Source: CAZHRC01 sp964533865 (GTDB lineage Bacteria > Bacillota > Clostridia > Tissierellales > Peptoniphilaceae). Taken from it: a stretch of DNA of 64,000 nt. The stretch is from NCBI GenBank assembly GCA_964533865.1, contig CAZHRC010000001.1, positions 62,001-126,000 of the forward strand. The letters are read 5' to 3'. A program made the translations under genes and the position numbers. This document shows positions 33,991 to 41,981 of this stretch, piece by piece. Under the pieces are notes generated by a model. It searched no databases. It was not told where the DNA came from and saw only the letters and a list, made by a program, of their open reading frames with translations. Every line of letters starts with the position of its first letter. Positions within the stretch are counted from its first letter, which is position 1.

Positions 33991-35622
33991 TTGCAGAAGA
34001 AAAGTTCGAAACTAGCGATCGGTGTGGTTACAGCGGTCACCGTAGGCTTAGCTGGACAAAGCGTTATGGCAGACCAAGGCTTTGCAAAAGATCTAGCATC
34101 TGAAGTCGTTGGCTTAGTCAAAGAAGTCAAGGTAGCCCAACAACCTGTAGAAGAGACAAAAGAACTCACAGAGATTCTTGCAGGTTCGGCGGCGGAAATC
34201 ATTGAAGAAACATCGACTTCGTATGTACAAGCAACCACTGAAGTAGTAGCTACGGAAGTTAACACAGCGATCAATGTAGAGACTGTTTCTGAAGCGGTTC
34301 AAGAGGTGAACACACCTGTAAACGCTGAAGTTCCAACTACAACAACTAATGTTCAAAACAATACATCAGAAAATACGATCTCTGCTGAAGCGGTATCCGT
34401 GACAGTAGCAGAAATACCTGTGGTCGAAATACCAGCTCAACCCGTTCCAGTGGTCGTTGAAGAGGCACCTGTGACTCAAATCGCTGAAGTGACACCAGTA
34501 GTCGAAGAAGCGGTAGAAGTAGCACAAGCTCCGGCAGAAGAGGTAGTAGAAGTCGCGGCTCAAGAAGGCGTTGTAACACTATCAGCAAACGACACTAGCA
34601 CTAACCTTGAAGGCTATGTATCGACTCGATTAAATGTGCGCAAGGCACCTAGTACATCCGCAGACATTCTTGGCACCCTAAACCTTGGCGATTTCGTTAA
34701 GGGAAAAGCATCCAATGGCTGGGCGGAATTTGAATACAAAGGCGCGCAAGCTTACGTATCGGCAGAATACCTTTCTCCCGAAGCACCCCTTGAGTATACT
34801 GATATCGCCGTAGCGACCAATGTTGTTGAAGAAGCTCCTGAAATAGAAGCTCCACCAGCGGAAGAAGTCAAAGCTCCGGTTGAAGAAGTTGCTGCAGAAC
34901 CTGTCGCTGAGCCGGCGATCACACCAGAACCCGTCGCTGAACCCGAGCCAGTCGTCGAAGAACCCGTACGCGCGACGACATCCATGTGGGTAAACAAACC
35001 TGTCAATATTCGCGATGCAGCAAGTATGGATTCCAACGTCATCGGATCCCTTTCACTAGGTCAAAAAGTTGATGGTTCCGTCGTTGGTCAGTGGTTTGAA
35101 TACGAACACAACGGTCAAAAAGCTTACTCGTCCATTAATTTTCTTTCTGATGCAGAAGTCGCAGTAACAGCGCCTACACCTGTGGAAGAAAAGAAGGAAG
35201 CAGCTAAAGAAGTCGTAGATATCATCGAAAAATCTGGTACGAGCACCATCGATCAAATCGTTGATAGCGCTTGGGATTTCATTGGTATGCCTTATATCTA
35301 TGGCGTCGCCAACCCCAATGTGGGTTTTGACTGTTCGGGCTTAACCTCTTACCTCTACAAAACCTATGCAGGCGTTTCTTTGAATCGAAGCGCAGCGGCT
35401 CAATCATCCAATGGTTACCGCGTTTCTAGAGATTCATTAGTCGCTGGGGATTTGATTTTCTTCTACAATCCTGGAACGACGACTGTGGGGCACGTGGGAA
35501 TATACGTTGGTGGTGGGCAATACATCCACGCTTCCACTCCAGAAACAGGCGTCATCGTCAGCAGCACCAGCGGATCCTATTATCAACGCAACTTTGCAGA
35601 CGCACGTCGTATTTTAAACTAA
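33991..35622 (+). CDS. Secreted NlpC/P60 peptidase with two SH3b domains
   Basis: This is a probable cell-wall hydrolase cutting peptide stems of peptidoglycan. The 543 residues carry a signal peptide (KKSSKLAIGVVTAVTVGLAGQSVMA), a long Val/Glu/Ala/Pro-rich region (about 30-205), SH3b domain 1 (about 210-265, STRLNVRKAPSTSADILGTL), a second low-complexity spacer, SH3b domain 2 (about 330-385, KPVNIRDAASMDSNVIGSL) and a C-terminal NlpC/P60 domain with Cys in GFDCSGLTSYLY and His in VGHVGIYVGGGQYIHAS. TTG 33991 with GAGGAGG upstream is chosen; an in-frame TTG at 33958 would sit almost on the transcription start. The WalR-like boxes before its promoter suit an autolysin. Confidence 0.92.
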   Translation: MQKKSSKLAIGVVTAVTVGLAGQSVMADQGFAKDLASEVVGLVKEVKVAQQPVEETKELTEILAGSAAEIIEETSTSYVQATTEVVATEVNTAINVETVSEAVQEVNTPVNAEVPTTTTNVQNNTSENTISAEAVSVTVAEIPVVEIPAQPVPVVVEEAPVTQIAEVTPVVEEAVEVAQAPAEEVVEVAAQEGVVTLSANDTSTNLEGYVSTRLNVRKAPSTSADILGTLNLGDFVKGKASNGWAEFEYKGAQAYVSAEYLSPEAPLEYTDIAVATNVVEEAPEIEAPPAEEVKAPVEEVAAEPVAEPAITPEPVAEPEPVVEEPVRATTSMWVNKPVNIRDAASMDSNVIGSLSLGQKVDGSVVGQWFEYEHNGQKAYSSINFLSDAEVAVTAPTPVEEKKEAAKEVVDIIEKSGTSTIDQIVDSAWDFIGMPYIYGVANPNVGFDCSGLTSYLYKTYAGVSLNRSAAAQSSNGYRVSRDSLVAGDLIFFYNPGTTTVGHVGIYVGGGQYIHASTPETGVIVSSTSGSYYQRNFADARRILN

Positions 35623-35634
35623 TTCATACCACCT

Positions 35635-35662
35635 AACCGATGGCACGCCATCGGTTTTTTTA
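35635..35662 (+). terminator. Terminator after the NlpC/P60 gene
   Basis: CCGATGG (35637-35643) pairs with CCATCGG (35648-35654), loop CACG, preceded by AA and followed by a T-run. Confidence 0.9.
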
Positions 35663-35763
35663 TGCTTATTTTTGAAACAAACCAAAATTGATTATTAATT
35701 GTGATTATCCAAGGATCTTTGGGTATAAGTGAGACTAGAGATAAAAAGATAGGGGAATCATAA

Positions 35764-36042
35764 ATGAACAACGTGTTATTGATCAATCGAATCAAACCCA
35801 ATAGTGAGGATACGACCAAGATAAATGTTACTTTTGTCGTCGAAGGGATGCACGATGACGAGATTTGTGACAAGATCATACAAACCATTGATCAATGTGG
35901 ATTTATCTTGTTGGAAGATTTGATTATTAAATACAATGGCATAAACTTAAATCTTGCCATATCCAACATACCAAAAGTTATGCGTTTGCTGGCGATGGAA
36001 GGGTTTAATGTGTTTGGCGTTTATTCCCTTTATGACAATTAA
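35764..36042 (+). CDS. Small protein with predicted ACT-like (ferredoxin-like) fold, unknown function
   Basis: I do not recognise a named family. The 92 residues read as a beta-alpha-beta-beta-alpha-beta pattern: INVTFVVEG, then helix DDEICDKIIQTIDQC, strand LEDLIIKYNG, strand INLNLAIS, helix IPKVMRLLAMEGF, strand NVFGVYSLYD. This order is that of ACT and related small-molecule-binding domains. AGGGGAATC lies 13 nt before the ATG. It stands between the NlpC/P60 gene and ferritin with no other partner domain. The fold suggestion is inference from the predicted pattern only. Confidence 0.6.
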   Translation: MNNVLLINRIKPNSEDTTKINVTFVVEGMHDDEICDKIIQTIDQCGFILLEDLIIKYNGINLNLAISNIPKVMRLLAMEGFNVFGVYSLYDN

Positions 36043-36108
36043 ACACTATCTCTAGTATGGATTTAACGTTGAAAAACTAAAAGACACCAAAAGAAAAGAA
36101 GATTATGC

Positions 36109-36594
36109 ATGGCTAAGAAACAATTATTGGATCAACTCAATGAGCAAATGAATCGTGAATTTGAATCGGCTTATATTTATAAAGCGATGGCAGGTTATAT
36201 TGCAGATCAAGATTATGATGGCATCACTCACTTTTTCGATAAACAAGTCGAAGAAGAGACACAACACGGCAATAAGATAAAGAACTTTTTGCAAGAAGTA
36301 GGCTATAAAGTGGCTTATAGAGCTTTTGAACAGCCAGAAAACGACTTTGCCTCGATTATCGATGTGTTCCAAAAAGCTTTAGAACACGAGCAATTCATTA
36401 CAAAGAGTATTGACGACTTGGTCAACGCTGCGCGTGAAGCAGACGATAAAAGAGTTGAGTTCTTCCTACAATGGTTTGTAGAAGAGCAAGTTGAAGAAGA
36501 AGCGACTTTCGAAAAACACATTGTACGTTTGGGTCGTATTGGCGATAGTTCTGCAGGTATGTATATTTTCAACAACGAATTGGCGATGAGATAA
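36109..36594 (+). CDS. ftnA: Non-heme ferritin
   Basis: This iron-storage protein forms a 24-subunit shell and oxidises Fe(II) at a diiron ferroxidase site. The 161 residues keep the site at the same numbering as E. coli FtnA: E17 (NREFESAY), E50 and H53 (EEETQH), E94 (EHEQF), Q127 and E130 (EEQVEEEA). It is a four-helix bundle with a short fifth helix. The gene is monocistronic with a weak purine-rich ribosome site. No Fur box is obvious in the 66 nt upstream. Confidence 0.95.
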   Translation: MAKKQLLDQLNEQMNREFESAYIYKAMAGYIADQDYDGITHFFDKQVEEETQHGNKIKNFLQEVGYKVAYRAFEQPENDFASIIDVFQKALEHEQFITKSIDDLVNAAREADDKRVEFFLQWFVEEQVEEEATFEKHIVRLGRIGDSSAGMYIFNNELAMR

Positions 36595-36616
36595 ACCGGT
36601 TTATAAATGGATTGGT

Positions 36617-36654
36617 GAGAGGGAGTTCCTATATTTGGCACTTCCTCTTTTCTC
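36617..36654 (+). terminator. Probable terminator after ferritin
   Basis: GAGGGAGT (36619-36626) pairs with ACTTCCTC (36640-36647), one G-U pair, 13-nt loop, followed by TTTTCT. Confidence 0.65.
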
Positions 36655-36683
36655 TTGATAAAAGTGCATACAATTGGTATAAT
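36655..36683 (+). promoter_or_regulatory. Promoter of the efp operon
   Basis: TTGATA (36655-36660), 17-nt spacer ending in TGG, TATAAT (36678-36683). Strong sigma-A promoter with an extended -10. Confidence 0.85.
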
Positions 36684-36689
36684 AATACA

Positions 36690-36788
36690 ATAGGTTCTAT
36701 GTGCATGTCCAAGGGGAGAAATTAAACGATAACCGCAGCCGGCAACACATCGAAACCATCAAATTTAGTGAAACTATGGGAGGCTACA
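36690..36788 (+). other. About 100-nt leader before efp, content unexplained
   Basis: The leader between the predicted start point and the efp ATG holds an imperfect stem: GGTT and ATGTG near 36694-36704 can pair with CACAT and AACC near 36748-36760. It also has a ribosome-site-like AAGGGGAG at about 36710 with no start codon at a suitable distance after it. I see no known riboswitch. Confidence 0.3.
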
Positions 36789-37346
36789 ATGATATCGGCT
36801 AATGAATTACGAAAAGGCACAACCTTTGAATGGGAAGGGGACGTCTACCAAATAGTGGATTTTCAGCACGTGAAACCGGGAAAGGGTGCGGCGTTTGTTC
36901 GGGCTAAAATAAAATCTGTACTGAGCGGCGGGACGAGAGATTTGACCTTTAACCCAAACGATAAATTCCAAGAGGCACGTATCGATACGAAGGATATGCA
37001 ATACTTGTATAGTGATGGCGAGCTGTACTACTTCATGGATCCTGAAAGCTATGAACAAATCCCATTAGAACTGGACATCGTCGAAGATGCGATGGTCTAC
37101 TTAAAAGAAAATGACACCGCCACAGTAAAATTCCTTCAAGGGAAGCCCTTCCAAGTGGCAGCACCAAACTTCGTCGAACTCGAAGTCGTTGAAACCGAGC
37201 CAGGCGTTAGAGGAGACACAGCGACAGGCGCTACAAAACCAGCAAAGTTGGAAACGGGCGCTACGATCAACGTACCACTATTTATCAACAACGGGGACAT
37301 CGTTAAGGTGGATACCCGAACCAATGACTATCTGTCAAGAGCATAG
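36789..37346 (+). CDS. efp: Elongation factor P
   Basis: EF-P binds the ribosomal E site and relieves stalling on polyproline stretches. With ATG at 36789 (GGGAGGC upstream) the protein has 185 residues, the standard length, and begins MISANELRKG. Three beta-barrel domains are present. Lys32 sits in KPGKGAAF at the position that is modified in other bacteria. The operon reads efp, CD1247-like, asp23, nusB and so on. The polyproline-rich tail of PBP1A in this window is a possible client. Confidence 0.97.
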   Translation: MISANELRKGTTFEWEGDVYQIVDFQHVKPGKGAAFVRAKIKSVLSGGTRDLTFNPNDKFQEARIDTKDMQYLYSDGELYYFMDPESYEQIPLELDIVEDAMVYLKENDTATVKFLQGKPFQVAAPNFVELEVVETEPGVRGDTATGATKPAKLETGATINVPLFINNGDIVKVDTRTNDYLSRA

Positions 37347-37356
37347 GAGGCAACAA

Positions 37357-37671
37357 ATGGATCAATTATTTGATAAGATCGCATATATTAAAGGACTTTC
37401 CGATGGATTGGATATTTCCGAAGATACTAAAGAAGGTAAACTGCTCGTAAAGATTGTCGATATTTTAGATGAGATGGTTAGTGCAATTGACGACTTATAC
37501 GTCGCTAATGAACAGATGGAAGAGTATATCGAGTTTATCGACGAGGACCTTTCTGATCTCGAAGAGGAAGTGTTTGGCATCGTGGACTACGAAGACGATG
37601 AGGAATTTGAAGCGTACGATCTTTACGAAGATTTTGACGAAGAATCTGAGGACGAAGATTTAGAAAATTAG
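37357..37671 (+). CDS. CD1247 N-terminal-domain-like acidic protein
   Basis: The 104 residues begin MDQLFDKIAYIKGLSDGLDI and continue TKEGKLLVKIVDILDEMVSAIDDL, then acidic coiled-coil-like repeats (YIEFIDEDLSDLEEEVFG) and a very acidic tail. This matches the small clostridial family named for the C. difficile CD1247 N-terminal domain, whose function is unknown. Many relatives carry an extra C-terminal zinc ribbon; none is present here. TAGGAGG precedes the ATG. Its place between efp and the Asp23 gene is conserved in Clostridia. A longer in-frame opening from 37189 overlaps efp and is not real. Confidence 0.8.
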   Translation: MDQLFDKIAYIKGLSDGLDISEDTKEGKLLVKIVDILDEMVSAIDDLYVANEQMEEYIEFIDEDLSDLEEEVFGIVDYEDDEEFEAYDLYEDFDEESEDEDLEN

Positions 37672-37681
37672 AGGTGGCGTT

Positions 37682-38035
37682 ATGACAGAACATTTGGGCA
37701 ATGCCAGTTTTAAAAACGGCTCAGTAAAAATATCCAATGATATTATCACTTTAATCGCTGCTATGGCAGCTCTTGAGGTGGAGGATGTGGTAAGCTTGAA
37801 CGGTACGACAGAAGCTGAGTTGGAAGAGAAAATAAAAAAACAATCCGTTAAAGGAATTGCGATCGAATTTAAAGAGGGTCAGATCAAAGTTGATCTTCAC
37901 TTAATTTTAGCATTTCAAGCCAAAATTCCAGAAGTGGCGCGCAAAGTACAAGAAAATGTCGTCAAACAGATAGATGTGATGACTGGTCTGACCGTGACAG
38001 AGGTAAATGTCGTCGTTGAAGGACTGGATCGATAA
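37682..38035 (+). CDS. Asp23/Gls24 family envelope stress response protein
   Basis: This 117-residue protein is of the Asp23/Gls24 (DUF322) family, like YqhY and YloU of Bacillus. The pattern is SVKISNDIITLIAAMAALEVEDV, then KGIAIEFKEGQIKVDLHLILAFQAKIPEVARKVQENV and TGLTVTEVNVVVEG at the end. In Bacillus, yqhY is close to the acc genes and nusB; here it lies directly before nusB, while accBC are absent. GAGGTGG precedes the ATG. A stem-loop separates it from nusB. Confidence 0.9.
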   Translation: MTEHLGNASFKNGSVKISNDIITLIAAMAALEVEDVVSLNGTTEAELEEKIKKQSVKGIAIEFKEGQIKVDLHLILAFQAKIPEVARKVQENVVKQIDVMTGLTVTEVNVVVEGLDR

Positions 38036-38044
38036 AAAACAACG

Positions 38045-38072
38045 CTACCCTCAGTGTGCTGAGGGTAGTTTT
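38045..38072 (+). terminator. Hairpin between asp23 and nusB (terminator or attenuator)
   Basis: CTACCCTCAG (38045-38054) pairs with CTGAGGGTAG (38059-38068), 10 bp perfect, loop TGTG, followed by only four T's directly before the nusB ribosome site. It may end most transcripts or permit partial read-through into nusB. Confidence 0.75.
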
Positions 38073-38086
38073 GCATGGAGGAAAGT

Positions 38087-38491
38087 GTGAAAAGATCAGA
38101 AGCAAGAGAATGGGTAATGAAACTTATTTATTCAATGGATATCAACAATACTTTAGAAGCCCCGTCGATTGCATCTTACGTGGAAAAGATGGAGCTTGAC
38201 GACACGGACGGGTTTATTTCCAATGCCCTCCACTCGATAGTCCTCCATCGAGAGGAGTTGGATAATCGGATTGATGAACACCTAAAAGGTTGGCAAATTG
38301 AGCGACTGGCAAGAGTAGACCATGCCATTTTACGGGTTGCTGTCAACGAGATGCTCTATAATCCACAAATTCCAGTTAGCGTATCTATAAATGAAGCCAT
38401 AGAATTATCAAAAAAATACGGCCAAGATGAATCCTATCGCTATATCAACGGGGTGTTGGGCGCCATTTCTAAACAGGGCGATGGCCAATGA
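38087..38491 (+). CDS. nusB: Transcription antitermination/termination factor NusB
   Basis: NusB binds boxA RNA with NusE (S10) and promotes antitermination of rRNA operons. I take GTG 38087 (product begins MKRSEAREWVMKLIYSMD, 134 residues), which has GGAGG upstream; ATG 38075 in frame would lie on that site. The helical fold and the segment IERLARVDHAILRVAVNEML and INEAIELSKKYG are typical. The gene follows a hairpin and overlaps xseA by 4 nt. Confidence 0.93.
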   Translation: MKRSEAREWVMKLIYSMDINNTLEAPSIASYVEKMELDDTDGFISNALHSIVLHREELDNRIDEHLKGWQIERLARVDHAILRVAVNEMLYNPQIPVSVSINEAIELSKKYGQDESYRYINGVLGAISKQGDGQ

Positions 38492-39681
38492 AAAAAGCCC
38501 TTTCGGTAAAAACCGTCGTTTCTTACATCGATCAGATTTTAATTACCGATCCCATTTTGAGATCCATCGCCATTGAAGGTGAAATATCGAACTACAAGAT
38601 CTCCGGGAATCACCTTTTTTTCAATTTGAAAGAAGGTGACGTGTTGTTGCGTTGTGTTGCGTTTAACTATGCTCGCCTCGGTTTGCCAGAACTCGTAGAG
38701 GGTGATCAAGTGACCTGTCATGGCACGATATCCACTTATTCCCGAGGGAGTAACTATCAATTGATCGTCAAGTCCGCTGATAAAAAAGGGCAGGGTGATG
38801 CATTTCTCGCTTATATGAGGCTAAAAGCAAAGCTAGAAAAAGAAGGGCTTTTCGATGGTAAATATAAGGTGGGTTTTCCACACTATCCTAAAAAAATTGG
38901 ATTGGTGACATCGCCGACGGGAGCTGCTGTTCGCGACATGATTAATGTCATACAACGTCGCTGGCCTTTATGTGAGGTGATCCTCTATCCTGCCATCGTT
39001 CAAGGAAACCGTGCACCGAGTTCCGTTATAGAGGGCCTTAGTCACTTTGAGCACAATCACAGGGTCGATCTTGTCATCGTTGGACGAGGCGGCGGTTCTT
39101 TTGAAGACCTTAACGCATTCAATGATGAAAACCTCGTGCGATACATTTTCGCGATGGAAACGCCGGTGATCTCTGCAGTGGGCCATGAAACGGATTTTAC
39201 ATTGACAGACTTTGTCAGCGATTTACGCTGCGCTACGCCAACGGAAGCCGCAGAAATCACCACGCCCAATCGTGAAGACGAAATCCATAGAATAATGCAA
39301 TCGGCGAGACGGCTCATTGAGCAAATAGGGATTTACATTGACAATTCTAAGGATTATTTCGAGTATCTTTCCAAAGTGATGCGCTTTCAATCGCCTTCCC
39401 AGACCATAGAACGAGATCGACTGAAAATGAAGCAATGGTTCTCCTCTTTGATCGCTTCCAGCACATCGATGATGACAAAAGAATACTACGACTTGGAACA
39501 GTTAAAGCAAAGTCTGGAAGCCCATAACCCACTGGGAATATTGGAAAAAGGTTATGCGCTATTGCAAACCGAGGAAAGAAAACCGATTACTTCAATAGCT
39601 GCTTTGTCAAATCAATCCCAGATCTGTGTGCGCATGAAGGACGGAGAAGGTGTATTTCGGATAGAAAAGGAGACGAGATGA
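38488..39681 (+). CDS. xseA: Exodeoxyribonuclease VII large subunit
   Basis: XseA is the catalytic subunit of the single-strand DNA exonuclease. The 397 residues show the N-terminal OB-fold (IEGEISNYKISGNHLFFNLKEGD), the catalytic domain (GLVTSPTGAAVRDMINVIQRRWP; VDLVIVGRGGGSFEDLNAFNDE; PVISAVGHETDFTLTDFVSDLRCATPTEAAE) and a coiled-coil C-terminus. It starts within an ATGA overlap with nusB and ends in another with xseB. Confidence 0.96.
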   Translation: MKKALSVKTVVSYIDQILITDPILRSIAIEGEISNYKISGNHLFFNLKEGDVLLRCVAFNYARLGLPELVEGDQVTCHGTISTYSRGSNYQLIVKSADKKGQGDAFLAYMRLKAKLEKEGLFDGKYKVGFPHYPKKIGLVTSPTGAAVRDMINVIQRRWPLCEVILYPAIVQGNRAPSSVIEGLSHFEHNHRVDLVIVGRGGGSFEDLNAFNDENLVRYIFAMETPVISAVGHETDFTLTDFVSDLRCATPTEAAEITTPNREDEIHRIMQSARRLIEQIGIYIDNSKDYFEYLSKVMRFQSPSQTIERDRLKMKQWFSSLIASSTSMMTKEYYDLEQLKQSLEAHNPLGILEKGYALLQTEERKPITSIAALSNQSQICVRMKDGEGVFRIEKETR

Positions 39682-39905
39682 ACGGCGAGAAACTGACTTA
39701 TGAAGAGAAACAACTGCGAGTGAAAGAAATTTTAGTCGAAATCGAAAAAGAGTCTCTTTCACTCGAAAAAAGATTGAACTTATTTGAGGAAGCCAATACT
39801 CTAATCGTGGCGTTACAAGATGAACTAAAGGCTTTTGAAGCGAGGGTTAAGGTTGTTACGGCCAATGGCTTGGAGGATTTTATAAAAGAGGAAATTGATG
39901 AATAA
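39678..39905 (+). CDS. xseB: Exodeoxyribonuclease VII small subunit
   Basis: XseB is the small helical subunit that binds the coiled coil of XseA. It has 75 residues: LTYEEKQLRVKEILVEIEKESLSLEKRLNLFEEANTLI, the family pattern with the usual FEEA segment. It overlaps xseA by 4 nt (ATGA) and ispA by 8 nt. Confidence 0.93.
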   Translation: MNGEKLTYEEKQLRVKEILVEIEKESLSLEKRLNLFEEANTLIVALQDELKAFEARVKVVTANGLEDFIKEEIDE

Positions 39906-40716
39906 AGCTTTTTTAAAGACGAAATCTACAATAGATCACGGTATCGCTCGACATTTTTCACAAGATCAGCTGTTGGATTCGGCGATCCGCTATGCAATGG
40001 ACGAAGGTAAGCGGATACGGCCAATCCTATTATGTCAAACTTACCAAGGGATGGGATTAGAGCTTGATGACACCACATTAGCGTATGCCCTTGCACTGGA
40101 GATGATACATAATTATTCGTTAATTCATGATGATCTACCCGCTATGGATGACGATGACTTTCGTCGTGGTCGCGAGACCGTTCACAAGAAATATGGCGAA
40201 GCGACTGCGATCTTAGCTGGTGATCGCCTTTTGAACGAGGCATATGAAGTGCTGTTCTCTGCAATACCATCGACGCCATCCGGTCTCGACGCAGCTAAGA
40301 CCATTGCGAAATATTCCGGTATTAATGGCATGATAGGCGGTCAAGTGATCGATGTGGATGGTTCTATCCCATCAGTTGAGAAACTGTTGCATATGTACGA
40401 GCTAAAAACTTGTGGTTTATTGATCGCGGGAGCGGAAGCAGGCGCACTGCTTGGAGGCGGATCGGACGCGATCGTTTCGGCAATGATCGATTACGGTCGA
40501 AACTTGGGTATCGCCTACCAAATTCGCGATGATCTTTTAGATAGAGAACAAGATGCTCTTATCGGTAAACAGACCTATGTTTCTTTTTGTGGCATAGAGG
40601 CATCGCAAAAGGCGGTTGAAGACTACAGTAAACTGGCGAGACAATCGGCAAAAGCCTTACCCGATCCTCTGTTTCATTTGTGGTTAGTTGACGAGTTGGT
40701 CGATCGAAAACAATGA
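39898..40716 (+). CDS. ispA: Farnesyl/geranyl diphosphate synthase (short form)
   Basis: This polyprenyl synthetase condenses isopentenyl and allylic diphosphates. The 272-residue protein has the first Asp-rich motif DDLPAMDDDD and the second IRDDLLD. The region after the second motif, normally carrying LGKxxGxDxxxxKxTY, is shortened to LIGKQTYVSF, so the protein is about 20 residues below the usual length. ATG 39898 follows AGAGGAAATTG. dxs, which usually separates ispA from tlyA, is absent. Confidence 0.92.
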   Translation: MNKAFLKTKSTIDHGIARHFSQDQLLDSAIRYAMDEGKRIRPILLCQTYQGMGLELDDTTLAYALALEMIHNYSLIHDDLPAMDDDDFRRGRETVHKKYGEATAILAGDRLLNEAYEVLFSAIPSTPSGLDAAKTIAKYSGINGMIGGQVIDVDGSIPSVEKLLHMYELKTCGLLIAGAEAGALLGGGSDAIVSAMIDYGRNLGIAYQIRDDLLDREQDALIGKQTYVSFCGIEASQKAVEDYSKLARQSAKALPDPLFHLWLVDELVDRKQ

Positions 40717-41516
40717 TGAAGCACAGAGCAGATGTGGCATTGGTAGAAGCAGGCTTTGCTAAATCGAGAGCAAAAGCACAGGCCATGATCGAAAGCGGGC
40801 TTGTCACCTACGGTGGGCAAGTGGTGACTAAACCAGCGATGAAAGTGGAGCTCACAGGTTTGGACGTCCTACCGGTTAAGCAATACGTAGGAAACGGCGC
40901 CACAAAGCTTTTACGGGCTATAGACTATTTTAATATCGATTGCGTTGGGAAAGTAGCTATGGATATTGGTGCTTCCACAGGAGGATTTACTCAAGTGCTC
41001 CTCGAACACGGCGTGGCTTCAGTATATGCAATCGATGTAGGCTCTGATCAGCTCCATCCTGATCTAATCGAGGATCCAAGAGTGCTGAATCTTGAAAAAA
41101 CCAATTTTCGTACTCTTGAATCTATTCGACTGGATGAGAAAGCGGATTTAGTTACAATCGACGTATCGTTTATCAGCGCAAAACACATTCTCGACAATCT
41201 TCCAGCGTTTCTTGCAGAACATTTTGAGATTCTATTATTAGTGAAACCACAATTCGAGGTTGGAAAAACCCATGTGGGAAAAGGGATTATCACCGATCCG
41301 AAACACCACGTCAAAGTGTTAACGGAAATGCTTGAATTTATGAACAACAAGGGATTTACAGTTGAGGGTCTGACATTTTCTCCGGTGAAGGGTGGGAAAG
41401 GCAATATTGAATACCTGCTCTACGCTACAAACGCTAACAAGTCAGAGGGAAGGATCGATTGCGTCGCAGTGGTTCGCGAGGCATTTCAACAGCTGAATCC
41501 TAATGTGAGGAGATAG
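40713..41516 (+). CDS. tlyA: TlyA-family rRNA 2'-O-methyltransferase / hemolysin-like
   Basis: The 267 residues combine an N-terminal S4 RNA-binding domain (ADVALVEAGFAKSRAKAQAMIESGLV) with an FtsJ-type methyltransferase fold (MDIGASTGGFTQVLLEHGVASVYAIDVG; VTIDVSFIS; LLVKPQFEVGK). Relatives methylate 16S/23S rRNA riboses. ATG 40713 overlaps the ispA stop by 4 nt; the ribosome site is weak, so it is probably coupled. It is the counterpart of Bacillus yqxC, next to ahrC and recN. Confidence 0.93.
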   Translation: MMKHRADVALVEAGFAKSRAKAQAMIESGLVTYGGQVVTKPAMKVELTGLDVLPVKQYVGNGATKLLRAIDYFNIDCVGKVAMDIGASTGGFTQVLLEHGVASVYAIDVGSDQLHPDLIEDPRVLNLEKTNFRTLESIRLDEKADLVTIDVSFISAKHILDNLPAFLAEHFEILLLVKPQFEVGKTHVGKGIITDPKHHVKVLTEMLEFMNNKGFTVEGLTFSPVKGGKGNIEYLLYATNANKSEGRIDCVAVVREAFQQLNPNVRR

Positions 41517-41519
41517 AAA

Positions 41520-41972
41520 ATGAAAAAATACACACGCCAACGCCTCATTCTTGATTTGATTCAAGATATGGAGATAAAAACTCAAGAGGATTTATCCTCA
41601 ATACTGAAAGAAAAAGGCGTTCACGCAACTCAAGCCACGATTTCCAGAGATATTAAAGAATTGCGCATATCTAAGGTACAAACTGTGGAAGGAGAGTACA
41701 AATATGCGCTGATTGATACCGTTCACGACTCGCTCAGCGAGCGATTGGACAAAATCTTTCGATCTGCCGTGTTGTCAATCAAAGATAATGGGGACCTCAT
41801 TATCGTCAAAACGATCGCATATACTGCCACCGTTTGCGGTTTAACCATTACTAATGCAAAGATCGACGGCATCAGTGGCATTATTACAGGTCACGACACG
41901 ATTTTTATCGCTGTTGAGAACAAGGAACGAATCGAGACGATTGTTGAGGAAATCAAAGCATTGACGAAGTAG
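41520..41972 (+). CDS. argR: Arginine repressor ArgR/AhrC
   Basis: This arginine-responsive hexameric regulator has 150 residues: an N-terminal winged helix (TRQRLILDLIQDMEIKTQEDLSSIL; recognition segment ATQATISRDIKELRI) and a C-terminal oligomerisation/arginine-binding domain ending in GIITGHDTIFIAVENKE. GAGGAGA precedes the ATG. No arginine genes lie nearby; in Firmicutes it is normally found here, upstream of recN. Confidence 0.95.
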   Translation: MKKYTRQRLILDLIQDMEIKTQEDLSSILKEKGVHATQATISRDIKELRISKVQTVEGEYKYALIDTVHDSLSERLDKIFRSAVLSIKDNGDLIIVKTIAYTATVCGLTITNAKIDGISGIITGHDTIFIAVENKERIETIVEEIKALTK

Positions 41973-41981
41973 AGGTGCATC

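Noticed and set aside
37189..37356. Longer N-terminus for the CD1247-like protein
   Set aside because: It would be out of frame over efp and without a ribosome site; the ATG at 37357 has TAGGAGG in front.
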